The notes beneath the pieces were generated by a model. It saw nothing but the letters and a program-made list of their open reading frames with translations. It searched no databases and had not been told where the DNA came from. The position numbers were made by a program, and so were the translations under genes. DNA of 64,000 bases from Scolanthus callimorphus. Taxonomy: Eukaryota; Cnidaria; Anthozoa; Actiniaria; Edwardsiidae. Shown here one piece after another: positions 34,807 through 46,668 of this stretch; positions within the stretch are counted from its first letter, which is position 1, and each line of letters starts with the position of its first letter. The stretch spans positions 30,096,790 to 30,160,789 of the forward strand of contig CM066913.1 of NCBI GenBank assembly GCA_033964015.1, written 5' to 3'.

Positions 34807-35090
34807 TTCCTTCCACGCAAGCTGTCTTCGAAGTGTTGGCTGTACAATATTTTCCATTAACTATAAAGCAATGTCTTTAACAAACTATGATATGTACACT
34901 CGTCACCAATAAACTGGTTAGCGAATGGATATGTCTTCATGGAGGCTGATTTTGTCAAGAAATTTACTTTTCATGCTGTGTTACAAGGTCTATAGCCGTG
35001 AACATTCTTGTTTAGTGATGGAAAGGACTTGAGGAAGGCAGATTACGGGCACATGTTTGCACAAGCGGCGATAATTTGACTGTGTTATTG
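34807..35090. other. No gene seen
   Basis: Either the right end of the YR retrotransposon or its genomic flank. The 13-mer at 34911-34923 repeats element sequence at 34572. Confidence 0.4.
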
Positions 35091-35242
35091 CAGTGGCGTA
35101 GCCAGGGGGGTCCAGTGCCCCCCCCCCCTTTCTCGGAAATTTTCCCATACATTTACTGTATTTGCTGTAGAAAATTTGCGCATTTTCGTCCCATGTTATC
35201 ACTATCCGGCCTCCCCTTCAGAAATTCCTGGCTACGCCGCTG
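35091..35242. mobile_element. hAT-like MITE
   Basis: 152 bp with TIRs CAGTGGCGTAGCCAGG / CCTGGCTACGCCGCTG and a poly-C stretch inside. TATTG is repeated directly outside both ends (35086-35090, 35243-35247); hAT elements normally duplicate 8 bp, so the assignment rests on the TIR. Confidence 0.7.
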
Positions 35243-36760
35243 TATTGTCTCACAAATGACAGACCATGTTGTGTTTCCAAGCTCAGGACTCATGACAATA
35301 TAAGCAGGTAAACATAAGTGTATCTAGCAACATTAGTCGATGTAATTGCTAGCTTATTTGATCAGATTGAGCTTTTGGAGACAAGAAATAAGTCGAAACA
35401 TTGGAAAATGTGGTATTTCTGTGCTTTCCGATAGTATTCTATGCATCACCGGGGACATTGGAGTTTGATTTAGGCCAAATGACACTTTTTATTGATGATC
35501 AGATATATGCTGAGAACAAATACAAGTAATTGATGCTATTATTTCTACGAATTCTTTGGATTTAGTGATAAAAAGATATATTTTGGCCTAATGACTTATG
35601 TGCCACCATGCCTAATAAATGGCCCTGAAAAAGTAATTTATACAGAAGTGCCCAATTTTTTCTCAACTGATTTTGTTAGTACTAGGGTCAAGTCATTTGT
35701 GGAAGTGAAGTCATTGCCAGATCTTGTTGCAGGTAAAAAATAATAATTTCTAAAAATATGCGATTTTCAGTAGTTCTTTCCATCTCAAAAATTGGCTAAC
35801 ACTAGGGCCAGGCCCTTCTCGTCCAGGCAAAGCTATGCCAACGACACATATATTTTCTGAAAGGGCATTAACAGTAGATAGTTACCATGCAGTTTATTAT
35901 TTCAGGAGTTATATTGTCTTGGTGAAATAACCATGATAATACAACTCCCCAAAACATGAAAATTTGGTGGTCAGAGGGCCAAAAGTGGGACCCCCTGTAA
36001 CTTTGAAACAAAATACCAGAAAACAAAACCAAAGTGGCTTTTGTAATATCTCAACAAACCTAACTTCTGACACAAGTTTGAAGGAAATCGGTTGACCCTC
36101 ACTTTTCCTGCCTGGAACACTTTCTCAGACAATGGCTCTTAAAACAGAGGAAAATTGGCCGTCAGGAAAGAGTCAACACTTCCCGAAAACTGACAAAAAA
36201 TGAAAGCTCACAAACGGGACCAAAAAAGGAACGAGATCTAGCGCGGCATCGGATCTAAATCACAAGATCGCCGTTTAAACTAAGGCCCTGTTTACACTAT
36301 CGCGTTTTCAAAAGTATTCTTTTTGAAACTTATACGGATTCGCTGCGTGTTAGTATACGGATTCAAACGAAAACGTTTAGTGTGGACGGGGTGTAAAGCA
36401 TTTCTCAAGTCTATGATATGTATTGTTGTTATTTAAAATAAATTTGTTAATCCACTCGAAAACTCGAAAAGAATAGTAAAGCGGCCGTCGGGCGGCCAGA
36501 CAATTAGCAAATTAGGACTGCAAGTCATGGCACCCATTGTGCAATGGAATCCTGGCGCGTTGACAGAAACAGGTCTAATTTTTGGTATGTTTTGAAATTA
36601 TTATTATTATCATCTTTACTTAAAAAAGTTTTCTCGTATTTACGAAGTTCTACGCGAAAAAGCCGACCGCAAAATTTTCCAAACAGAAGAAAAAGCGCAA
36701 TTAAAAGGTTGTCTGAAAGCTCGTATCGGAATTACCGATTGCTCTTGTATTGTTTGGAAG
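35243..36760. other. No gene seen
   Basis: AT-rich, non-coding. 36284-36400 resembles a decayed TIR element (GGCCCTGTTTACACTATCGC and AAAACGTTTAGTGTGGACGG ends). A GC-rich palindromic patch (GCGGCCGTCGGGCGGCC) lies at 36481-36497. Confidence 0.5.
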
Positions 36761-36812
36761 CAACCAATAGAAAAGCACGGATTTCGATCCGAGACTGGCT
36801 TGATGTATAAAA
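36761..36812 (+). promoter_or_regulatory. Histone-type promoter module 1 (CCAAT, GATCCG, TATAAAA)
   Basis: AACCAATAG (~36762), ATTTCGATCCG (GATCC at 36786) and TATAAAA (36806-36812) occur in the order and spacing described for invertebrate histone genes, where a GATCC pentamer lies just upstream of the TATA box. It resembles module 2, so the pair may be a duplication. Confidence 0.5.
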
Positions 36813-36908
36813 GGGTATCCATGCATGAGGCCTATGTAATAAGAACTTTAAAAGGCTCTGTTGAAGCAATGCTTCCTCTGCAGTCCGACATCTGCTTGTC
36901 CGAATGAA

Positions 36909-36952
36909 CCAATAGGAGTCGGAGCATTTCGATCCGCGTCTCAAGGTATAAA
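36909..36952 (+). promoter_or_regulatory. Histone-type promoter module 2 driving the transposase gene
   Basis: CCAAT (36909-36913), TTTCGATCCG (GATCC at 36931) and TATAAA (36947-36952) lie 111 bp before the transposase ATG. A start site near 36978 is expected. Confidence 0.55.
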
Positions 36953-37062
36953 GGATTAAACAGAACGCTGGCACCATTCTAATGCTCCACGCTGTCGACA
37001 CGTCGATACCCACACCGTACGAAAACAATTATTCTTAAGTCAAACTTCAAATTGTACTTATA

Positions 37063-38103
37063 ATGAGCGAAAAAGGAGTGCAGGTTTCTATAGTAACCAG
37101 AAGAGTTTTGAAAAGGACAAGAGACAGCCAAACCATACCAGAACCAGAGAAGCGGGAAGCATCTACACAGTGTGTGCTGGCAAGAGGGAGCTACAATCGC
37201 AGCAAGAGTGGTGAGGTGTGGACGTACGACGATCTGGTGGTCTTGTTGTGGAACAAGGACTTCCTTATTAGCTGGATGCAAGAGAAAGAGTTGCTAGCTA
37301 AGAGGCAAAATTGCCCCCAGTGTGAAGCAAGTATGACACTCGTGTCGTGTTCAGACAGATCTGACGGATACAAGTGGCAATGCAGGCAGCAAGGAGGCAG
37401 CAAAAGACACAAGGTTGAGATGTCGATCCGGGCTGGCAGTTGGTCCACAGGCAGCAACATGACACTAGAGGAGATGTTCAAGATTACCTACTGGTGGTGC
37501 CAGGATATCGATCAAGGCCAGATAAAGCATGAACTGAGATTGGCCTCTCACTCCGCTGTTGACTGGGACAGTTTTTGCCGAGAAATCTGTGAAGTGACTT
37601 TGATGAATTGCAGAGAGCAGCTGGGAGGAGAGGGAATACGTGTCCAGATAGACGAGAGCAAGTTCGGAAAGAGAAAATACCATAGAGGCCATCATGTAGA
37701 AGGACAATGGGTATTTGGTGGGATCGAGGAAGGAAGCAGAAAGTGCTTCATGATTGCGGTCTAAAAGAGAGACGAGGCCACACTGCTGCCGCTTATCCAG
37801 GACCACATCAACCCAGGGACCATTATAGTGTCGGATTGCTGGAAGAGCTACGTAAATCTAAAGAACCATGGCTACGATCACAAGACCGTTAACCACTCAG
37901 ACGAGTTTGTTAATGCGGATGGCGACCACACCAACAAGATCGAGGGTCACTGGCGTCAAGCAAAGGCAAGCTTCCCACCATTCGGCATAAGAAAGTACCA
38001 GTTCTCGTCCTACCTGACGGAATTCATGTGGCGTTACATGAATAAGGGAAAAGATTTGTTCACAGAGTTCCTGGGTGACGTGAAGGCGCTTTACAAATTG
38101 TAA
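37063..38103 (+). pseudogene. Merlin/IS1016-like (ISXO2-type) DDE transposase with one in-frame stop
   Basis: 347 codons from ATG to TAA, including a single internal TAA at 37762-37764 (residue 234); the frame on both sides is the same and otherwise clean. An N-terminal zinc ribbon (CPQC at 84-87, C96, WQC at 105-107) precedes the DDE domain: D197 in QIDESKFGKRKY, D258 in IIVSDCW and E294 in HTNKIEGHW. The sequence reads like a complete Merlin transposase. I could not find convincing TIRs with an 8-9 bp duplication. It sits between histone-like promoter modules and a histone-like 3' stem-loop. It may be a dead element, a domesticated gene with a recent stop, or one with a base error. Confidence 0.85.
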
Positions 38104-38115
38104 ACAAGAAACAGC

Positions 38116-38134
38116 GGCTGTTTTCAGCCACCCA
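38116..38134 (+). promoter_or_regulatory. Histone-mRNA-like 3' stem-loop
   Basis: GGCTG-TTTT-CAGCC followed by ACCCA, 12 nt after the transposase stop. The replication-dependent histone hairpin is a 6-bp stem with a 4-nt loop (GGCTCTTTTCAGAGCC) followed by ACC(A/C). Here the stem is 5 bp. A second left half, GGCTCTTTTCA, follows at 38142-38152. Confidence 0.45.
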
Positions 38135-38443
38135 TAACAACGGCTCTTTTCAAATACACACACATTTTAAAACTCATGACTTCATTGCTTCTTAAATACA
38201 TAGTAATATGTATGATCTTCTTAAAGGCTTCAATAAAATATGACGATGATATATTGCCGATGATATATTGCCGCTGCGAGTGATAGTTATATTTGCATCA
38301 GTTGTGCCTACGCAAAATAATCTGTCCGCCGTCTGCAGTTTAACATATCTTGCCAGTTTAAAACAAGTCAGATACCGAAATAAAAGTCATACGCAACCAG
38401 GGGGCCAATATTTTAAAATATGTTACACCAACACTAAAGTTCA
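38135..38443. other. No gene seen
   Basis: AT-rich sequence after the transposase. A duplicated GATGATATATTGCCG occurs near 38244-38273. Confidence 0.5.
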
Positions 38444-38900
38444 TGAGAGTATCTTCGTTCTTAGATAATTCGGCATATTCGACAAATCCGTACTAGATAG
38501 TTTGGCATATTCGACACCAGCACCGCTGACGACGGTTGTTAAAAGTAGCTAAAAGTATCTTCGTTCTTAAATAATTCAAATTCGACCACGGCACCGCGGA
38601 CCACGGCGCCAGTGTGATAAAAGTATCTTCGTTCTTAAATAATTAATATTCGACCACAAGTATCTTCGTTATTTCATATCTTCGTTCTTAAATTATTCAT
38701 ATTTCGACCTCAGCACCGCGGACCACGGTGCCAGTGATAAAAGTATCTTCGTTATTAAATAATTCATATTTAAATAATTCATATCTTCGTTCTTAAATTA
38801 TTCATATTTCGACCTCAGCACCGCGGACCACGGTACCAGGGATTAAAGTATCTTCGTTCGTAAATAATTAATATTTCGACCTCAGCACCGCGGACCAGCC
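38444..38900. repeat. Degenerate minisatellite (about 60-130 bp units)
   Basis: Six or more imperfect units built from AAGTATCTTCGTTCTTAAAT, AATTCATATTTCGACC and CAGCACCGCGGACCACGG, with internal deletions. Non-coding. Confidence 0.8.
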
Positions 38901-39619
38901 CATGAGAGAAGTGGTTAAAAATAGAAGACGGGTATTCTGCAGTCTAGCCTAAATGATGATATGTTAATAGATGATATGACAGATAAAGGTTGGGAGTTCC
39001 AGATGTTTGGGCCTTGAAAAGAATAGTGATTTTTTTAATGTTTGTGCGACAAGCAAGCGTGGGAACGACGTAACGATCAGAATTTCTATATTATAATCAT
39101 GGAGCTGACGGCTAGTTACAAACTAGGTTAGGTGGACTCAAATATTCTATGAACTATTTACAGAATAATATGAAAACAAAAAGGGTTAAAAATGATGAGA
39201 TTCTTATTAAAATTTGCATGTTCAAAATGTTAGAAATTTAACTTCAACCAAAACGAAATCTACTGCCCCGAATAGCGGCAACGAGAGCCACGAAGGCGGC
39301 AAAGACACAAAGAGAGAAAGACAAAAAGGGATCGCTCTTATGGAACGTAGGGAGATCCCCAACTAAAGCGGGCCTCAGTTGGGGAAGAGATGTTATTTGA
39401 TGTTCAACACAAGAGAGATCCCATTGATATCAGCGATAATCCCGTTGGCAGCCCAAGCACGGAAAAAGAATCGCTGGCGACGGGATGAGTTAAAACGCTT
39501 GAAATATAATGGTAAGTGGAAAGAAAAGCGAGATTTTATTTCAGCTAAGACTTCCAGGGCACTAATCGGAATTAGTCGGAAGCGAAAGTCATTTCGTGCT
39601 TGCCAAATACAGAGCTTAG
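38901..39619. other. No gene seen
   Basis: AT-rich, then a purine-rich stretch (39270-39350). No recognisable protein. Confidence 0.5.
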
Positions 39620-40880
39620 AAGATTTAAGAACCTAGGAGAATATATGAAGAACGACCTGACGCTCATCATCATCAAAGCCAAATAGAAGATGGCGAACTT
39701 GTAAACAATGGCCCCTTGGCAGTGCCTTGAAAAGAAGGGATTGTATCCAGTTTATGACACTTTGTGCCAAGGGGCAATCATAAAAGAGATGAGCCAGAGT
39801 CTCATCAGAAAGGTTACAAAAGCAACGAGGATTGATACCCATGTGAAAAGAATATGCAAGACGTTCCACAGTTCTTAGCACTCCGTGAGCTATTTTCCAG
39901 GACAAATCGATTGCCTGGCGATCCAGGGGAAAAAGGAACACTTGCTCCTATGTGTCTGGCCAATAGAGCTTTCCAAACTGAGGTTTAAATTGGACCATTA
40001 TTATTAGGTTTAGATTGGACCATTATTCTTAATATATTGTAAAAAATTGCTTAATTCAGACCTAAGGCTGCAATGTAGTTTTTTAATAAACCATCTATCA
40101 TCTATCTATCTAACAAACAATGAGGTGTACGGGATGCATTGATAAAACATTGGTAGCATATTTTGGTGGTGAGATTTTGCAGTTTGATTGGACAATCCTT
40201 AGAGGGAATGACAAACGACTGCAAAGAGGTGTCATAAGATCCACCGAGAAGACCCCACGACTTGACGACCTGAGCGTAGAAAGGTGGTAGTAGATCATGT
40301 GGGTTAAGTAGGCAGGGTGTGAAAACACGTTAAAAGGAGTATCACCAAAACGGTCTTTAAGCATAGATGTAATAAAGGAAGTCCATTTAGAGGGTGAGCA
40401 GAAGAGACGTTTAACCCATTAGACCTGAAGGGCCCTTAACTTCAATTGAAGATCAACAACATTAAAGCCACCCTCAGCACAAGGTTGTACTACAGTTTTT
40501 CGAGACACAGGTCTTTCTTTCCGGACCAGAAGAACTCAAATATTGAACTGATAATATCTGTGTACCAAAGCCCAGAAAGGGGGAGCGTGTTGGAGACGAG
40601 GGCTTTGCCTCTCAAAGACAAGTGCCTTTGTCTCCAAGAGTTAAGAACATTGTTCAGAGACTCGATGCGCTTGTGAGTGATGTTAGGTCACCAGGACCAA
40701 TAAAAGTACCAAGGAGGGGGAAGGAGTCAGAAGACCACAACAGTTTAATCGGGTAATTTGTGCGCCCGCTCCAAAGGCCAAGCCAAGGTCCCTTACTCTT
40801 GGTAGGGTTCAGCTTGGCACCCGAAGCCTGTCGTACCCCTTGCCCCCCTCTTGAAGGGGAGACGCCATTGAACTTTAACT
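39620..40880 (-). pseudogene. Tx1/L1-like LINE ORF2, C-terminal fragment (minus strand)
   Basis: Read from 40880 downwards: a late RT segment (SGAKLNPTKSKGPWLGLW, then LLGTFIGPGDL at 40923-40680), a broken linker, and the C-terminal region SWKIAHGVLRTVERLAYSF with its zinc-knuckle-like CFCNLSDETLAHLFYDC (39941-39633). Several stops and frame changes show it is dead. The 5' side is cut at about 40880, where an opposite-strand fragment starts. The sequence at 40621 recurs at the window's last 20 bases. Confidence 0.75.
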
Positions 40881-42930
40881 TTGATTCAGATCCTGAGGTC
40901 GGAAGGACAAGATATCCGACCAAGATAGAGGTGTTGAAGAATTTGCATCTTTTGATCCTAACAACCCTTTCTCAGCGTTGGCTGATACAGAGGATGAATC
41001 CATGGACACTTCACCTTCGACGCGCAAGCGTAATCGTGAGGCGGATTTCCCTGATCGCTCTGCCCCACTGTCCCTTCGAAGCGTTAATTTTCTATTTTTT
41101 CCTTTTTCTCACTAACAAAGTCACAATGGCTAGCATACATTTGCGTAAAAATGTTTTATATATTTTAACTGTGGCTGTGACATTGGTTTCTCTAAATGTA
41201 AATGGCTTACGGGATGCCAACAAGCGTAATTCTATTCAGAACTTCATTTCCGCTTCCAGATTTTCACCAAACATAATTAGTTTGCAAGAAACACATTGCA
41301 CTTCTCAATCTGAACTTGAATCTTGGTTCAAGTCATCGAATTTTCAACCTGTCGGCTCTTTCTGTACCAACAAATCTTGTGGTGTGGCCCTTCTCACCTC
41401 TACGAATTTCAAAATTGTGAGACAGTGGAGAGATGATGAAGGGCGGTTTATCCAAGCTGAATTTTTGCTCAATAACAAACGCTTTCGGGTCTGTTCTATA
41501 TACGCTCTGAACAGACTTGACTTGTTCTTCGAAGACCTATCAAGCGCACTGGATCCATCTACACACACTATCCTATCTGGTGATTTTAACGCGGTCTTTG
41601 ATCGTTCTCTCGACCGCAGAGGTGGCTCATCTGAGCCTCACTCGAGAGATAGCACTGCGTCCCTGACTCGTCTTTTTGCAGATGCTGCTGTTCTCGATCT
41701 CTTTCGCACCCGTAATCCCAGTTCTGAGTCCTAATGGTCTAAGAGCTTCGCGTATTGACCACATTGGTCTCCCTTTGTCCTGGCTTCGGCATGTTTTGCA
41801 CTGTTCAATAATTCCTTTTTCCCACTCAGACCATTATGCGATTTTTTTTACAACTGACCTTCCTTCCGTTCTACCCAGAGGGCAAGGTTTCTGGAAATTA
41901 AATCTCTCTCTCCTTGATGACATTCTTTATTGTTCTGAAATTACCTCATTTTGGAAAGATTGGCAAAGCCAGTGCCAGTTCCTTCACCAACCTCTTAAAC
42001 TGGTGGGATGTTGGTAAGCTCAAAATAAAGCAAATGTCAATTTCCTACTCTAAAATGCGTAAACGCTTTGATCGAATAATTCGTACCGATCTGGAAAATA
42101 AAGCTAAGGTCTGAAGAGTGGTGTCGATGATGGGCATGTCTCCCTCCTACCTCAATACAAGACGGTCCTATCTGAACTTTCCGCTCTTGATCTTAAGGAA
42201 GCCCAGGGGGCTGCTGTGCGCGCAAGCGTTCGCTGGGTTGAGGAGGGCGAAACATCCTCCTCATATTTTTCAGGCTAGAAAAAACGCTTTGCCCTCGACA
42301 GGCGATTATGATCGCCTGGGTGGACTTCTATAAAGATCTCTTTACAGAGGAACCAGTGGACTTCGATAAGCAAACCCTGATGTTGACTAAACTCGAAAGA
42401 AAACTTGACCAAACTCTCGCAGATTCGTGTGAGGGGTATTTGTCTTCCGATGAAGTCCTTGCCGCTCTTAAAGGTATGGCCCGTGGAAAAACACCTGGGA
42501 ATGATGGCCTGCCGAGTTTTTTCTGACATTTTGGAATATTCTTGGTATCGATCTTGTCCGCGTTTTGAATTTTGCCTACGACTGTGGGCATCTGTCATCC
42601 TCTCAAAAAGGAGGGCTTATTTCATTACTGTTTAAACGTGGCCTTCGTCACGTACGGAAGAATCGGACACCAATATCGCTTCTTACTGCTGACTATAAAC
42701 TTGCCTCTCGTTCCATCGCTGGTCGACTTCTCGGAGTTATTCACTTCGTGGGTTTCCCCGGATCAAACGTGTTCAATCCCTGTTTGGTTTATCGGTGAAA
42801 ACGTTGCACTTGCCCGTGACATCACCAATTATGTCACAGAAAATAACATACCATTGGCAATTTTGTCTCTAGATCAGGAGAAAGCCTTTGACAGAGTTAA
42901 CTGGGAATTCCTTGTTCGAACTCAATCTTT
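40880..42930 (+). pseudogene. Tx1/L1-like LINE ORF2, endonuclease plus RT N-terminal part
   Basis: APE-type endonuclease: VSLNVNGLRDANKR, IISLQETHC, HTILSGDFNAVFDRSLDRRG, RIDHIGLPLSWL and SDHYAIFF (41170-41850). Then the RT start: ARGKTPGNDGLP, SKRRAYFITVLFK-like and SLDQEKAFDRVNW (42470-42905). Frame changes occur near 41733, 42017-42118, 42250-42310 and 42525. The copy stops after the DQEKAFDRVNW block, before the YADD box, so it is a 5' fragment. It would nick target DNA and prime reverse transcription in a full element. Confidence 0.82.
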
Positions 42931-43559
42931 TAGCTCTTGGGTCAAGGAGAATCCTGCCCCGGGGGGATGGAAGGGGGAGAAAGTGGCGTCGAGTCAGCAG
43001 AAAGCACCTTGTTATTCGAAGCCGACTCAGAAGATGCTTCATTAGAATCACCAGAAATTAACTCGCTTGAAACATCGTGAACATTTTCATCGTTAATGTT
43101 GTCATCATTAACGTTCTCATCGTCACAGTTATCATCATCACCTACATCATCATCACCATCATCACCTTCATCATCATCACTGCTATCATCGTCACCATTC
43201 CCAAAAAATTCTGGCCTTTTTTCATTTTTCCTATTTTATAGTCCCGTTAATGAAATCTTTACCGGAATTCTGTTTCGTACATTGGGATTGACACCGTGGT
43301 CAGTGCTCGGAGTTGTTTTTATGTAAATAAACGTAGCCGGTTGCACACAAGCTAGATTTTAATACGACTTTATTTCTCAAAAGGAGGAACACGCAATATC
43401 GGCCCTGTGTTCCTGTTCTATGGCACCAATAAAAATGCATCGAAAGTGTTTCCGTTTTAGTTACTTGTGGGAAATCTCCCAGTTCTGGAATAATCTAGCC
43501 AAATTACACAAAACTCAGTCACCTGCAAGTTTTGATATAACATTGTTTTCCAAGTAGAA
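42931..43559. repeat. Spacer with (ATC)n microsatellite
   Basis: 43094-43200 is an imperfect CAT/ATC repeat. On the minus strand this gives a ~110-residue acidic open frame (D/E/N/S-rich, ending SIPPGQDSP) without a start codon; I treat it as a by-product. The remainder is AT-rich with no gene. Confidence 0.7.
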
Positions 43560-45470
43560 ATATGTCAAGTAGATGAAGTATACCAAGTGTACTCTACTTA
43601 TTGGATTACATTGACCATAACTTATAATTAGATGATAATTTAAAACGTGCCTTAATCTGTAAGTTTAAATTGAACAGTTTTCTCAGGTACAAATATCTCA
43701 AGTAGATGGAGTATGTCAAGTATATTATACTTACTGGATAAATGGAATTCATTAATCATATTTAAATGTTAATATAAACCATACTAACAGTCTGCAAGTT
43801 TCATATATACTTCACATATCTCATTTCCTTTAAATATCCTATTGTGGAAAAAAATATATTACTAGAATTCATTGACTATAATTAGATGATAATTTAAAAC
43901 GTGCCTTAATCTATAAGTTTAAATTGAACATTTTTCTCAGGTTCAAATATCTCAAGTAGATGGAGTATGTCAAGTATATTATACTTACTGGATAAATGGA
44001 ATTCATTAATCATATTTAAATGTTAATATAAACCATACTAACAGTCTGCAAGTTTCATATATACTTCACATATCTCATTTCCTTTAAATATCCTACTGTG
44101 GAAAAAAATATATTACTAGAATTCATTGACTATAATTAGATGATAATTTAAAACGTGCCTTAATCTGTAAGTTTAAATTGAACATTTTTCTCAGGTACAA
44201 ATATCTCAAGTAGATGGAGTATGTCAAGTATATTATACTTCTGGATAAATGGAATTCATTAATCATATTTAAATGTTAATATAAACCATACTAACAGTCT
44301 GCAAGTTTCATATATACTTCACATATCTCATTTCCTTTAAATATCTTATTGTGGAAAAAAATATATTACTAGAATTCATTGACTATAATTAGATGATAAT
44401 TTAAAACGTGCCTTAATCTGTAAGTTTAAATTGAACATTTTTCTCAGGTACAAATATCTCAAGTAGATGGAGTATGTCAAGTATATTATACTTACTGGAT
44501 AAATGGAATTCATTAATCATATTTAAATGTTAATATAAACCATACTAACAGTCTGCAAGTTTCATATATACTTCACATATCTCATTTCCTTTAAATATCC
44601 TATTGTGGAAAAAAATATATTACTAGAATTCATTGACTATAATTAGATGATAATTTAAAACGTGCCTTAATCTGTAAGTTTAAATTGAACATTTTTCTCA
44701 GGTACAAATATCTCAAGTAGATGGAGTATGTCAAGTATATTATACTTACTGGATAAATGGAATTTATTAATCCCAATTAACTTATAATTTAAAACATATT
44801 TTGAGACTGCAAGTGTTAAATACTTCAAGTATCTCGTTTCCTTTAAATATCCTTCTATAGGGAAATTGTTGAATCACTGGAATACATTAACTATGGTTGG
44901 ATGATAATTTAAAAGTCGCCCTTGGACTGTAGTAACTATAATTAGTGTATCAGATGCCACACAGTTGGACTGCATGTAACATATACTTAAAGTATTTCAT
45001 CTCTTTCAAATACCCTACTCTAGAAAAAAGAGCTCCATCGCCATAATTGGATGATAATTTAAAACAAGCCATTATCTGTAAGTTTTGGACTAATATTTTT
45101 CTCCATGTAAACAATATCTTGGGTCGATGAAATATGCTAAGTATATTCGCCCTACTGTATTTTATTAAACCATGGGTAAATGATAATGTAAAACATAGTA
45201 CCAGTCTGTAAGTTTCATATACTTCAAATATCTTATTTACGTCAACTACTCTACTGCCAAGGAAGAGTAACCACCAGAATATATCAATTGTGATAAGGAT
45301 GATAATTTAAAACATGTTATTGGGCTGTAAGTGTCAAATACTTATTATATCCCATTTACTTGAAATACCCTGCTCTTGAGGAAATATCCAGTTTCTTATA
45401 ATCGATGCATATTATGTCGCACAGCTGGACTGCAAATAACGCATACCTTACCCCTCCTCTGGAAAAAAAA
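43560..45470. repeat. 254-bp AT-rich tandem satellite
   Basis: CAAGTAGATGGAGTATGTCA recurs at 43699, 43953, 44207, 44460 and 44714, a 254-bp period. The units are very similar. Older diverged and shortened units continue to ~45470 and precede the array from ~43560. Each unit holds AATTAGATGATAATTTAAAA and ATACTTCACATATCTCATTT. It lies just left of the SF3 helicase promoter. Confidence 0.92.
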
Positions 45471-45813
45471 TACTTGGAATAACTTGAGCTGGATGTTTAT
45501 CCTGGGTGTGGCTTATACGAGTAGTGTATGTGCACAATTGTAACTACCGTTCAGTGCAACCAATCGTGCTGTTTTAGTGCGAAAAAATACGCACGCTGTT
45601 CTGGAGATGGCGTAACTTTGCAAAATATCTCAGTACAGCAAGGGCAATTGTGTAATCAAACAAAGCATGTTTAGGAGGTCACAAATGCAAGTATGTACGG
45701 CGTGAAATACGATCATTTTAATGATGCTTTAGACAAACCCTCCATTTGCTTATGTAAACTGCCTAAGCATTGTGCACGTTGGAGCTCACATAGAACACAT
45801 ATCGGTCGTGCAG
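45471..45813. other. Region upstream of the SF3 helicase promoter
   Basis: No gene seen. Possible left part of the helicase/recombinase element. Confidence 0.4.
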
Positions 45814-45845
45814 CCAATGCATTACGTAACCGAGTCCTATATAAG
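45814..45845 (+). promoter_or_regulatory. Pol II promoter of the SF3 helicase gene
   Basis: CCAAT (45814-45818), a palindromic TTACGTAA (45822-45829, PAR/E4BP4-type bZIP site) and TATATAAG (45838-45845) are stacked. The start is expected near 45870, followed by a short leader exon ending AAG|GTAAGG at 45906. Confidence 0.6.
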
Positions 45846-46169
45846 AACAAGGATTAAGTAGGTCGAGCCTCTTTTCGTCGTGACAGCAACAAGAGCGGAA
45901 CTCAAGGTAAGGATAAGTTTACAGATACATCACGCAGCATTATTCCTGAACTACCCTCGAATTGACTTTAACAAGATTTTGATACTGTATTTGTAGAACT
46001 CTTATCGAGACCCGCAGAAGCACGAGTTGAAAAGCAGCTATAAAGGTAAGGACAAATATCTGAATATACGTTATAGTACCAGTGAGCATTATTCCTGAAC
46101 TCAGCTCCGAGTCTAGTTTAACAAGATGTTGGAACTCTATCTATAGAACTCTTATCAAAAACGTGTAAA

Positions 46170-46328
46170 CAGAGGCGTAGGCAGGTAAAGGGCACAGGGT
46201 GGCCGGTCACCAATTTTTGAAACCAGAAATACAGTAAATGAGTGGAACAAAATTTCACATGCGCGAGAAAATGTCTTACGAAGGACCCCCTTGGGCTCTC
46301 TCCTTAAAAAATACTGCCTACGCCCCTG
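46170..46328. mobile_element. hAT-like MITE in helicase leader
   Basis: 159 bp, TIRs CAGAGGCGTAGGCAGG and its near complement CTGCCTACGCCCCTG. Related in type to 35091-35242. Confidence 0.65.
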
Positions 46329-46668
46329 GGGAAAGTTATAATTAATATTTTAGGTCAAATTTTCACCTTCGCAAAGCTCCTATTTAAACCTGTGCCTTTA
46401 GAGAATGATAATAACTCAAAAAAGCAGTGCGAGGGAATTTTTATTTTTTACTTGAAAAATGTTACGATAAATTTTGCGGTCACAAATTAAAAAAAAAACT
46501 TTCAACTTTTCGACCTAATATTGTAAATATGCAAAATATCAAAAATCACTCGCACGGTTTTGCAGTTCATTTCTCCGTTAGTAAAATCTTAGTAAGAGTG
46601 AAATTGTGCAACAAAACGCTAATGGTCTCGAGCTTCTCAAGTAAAGAACGTAGTTTTCAGTTTGGGTG

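Noticed and set aside
42940..43210. Acidic minus-strand protein (D/E/N-rich)
   Set aside because: No start codon, driven by an (ATC)n microsatellite, with no acceptor or domain.
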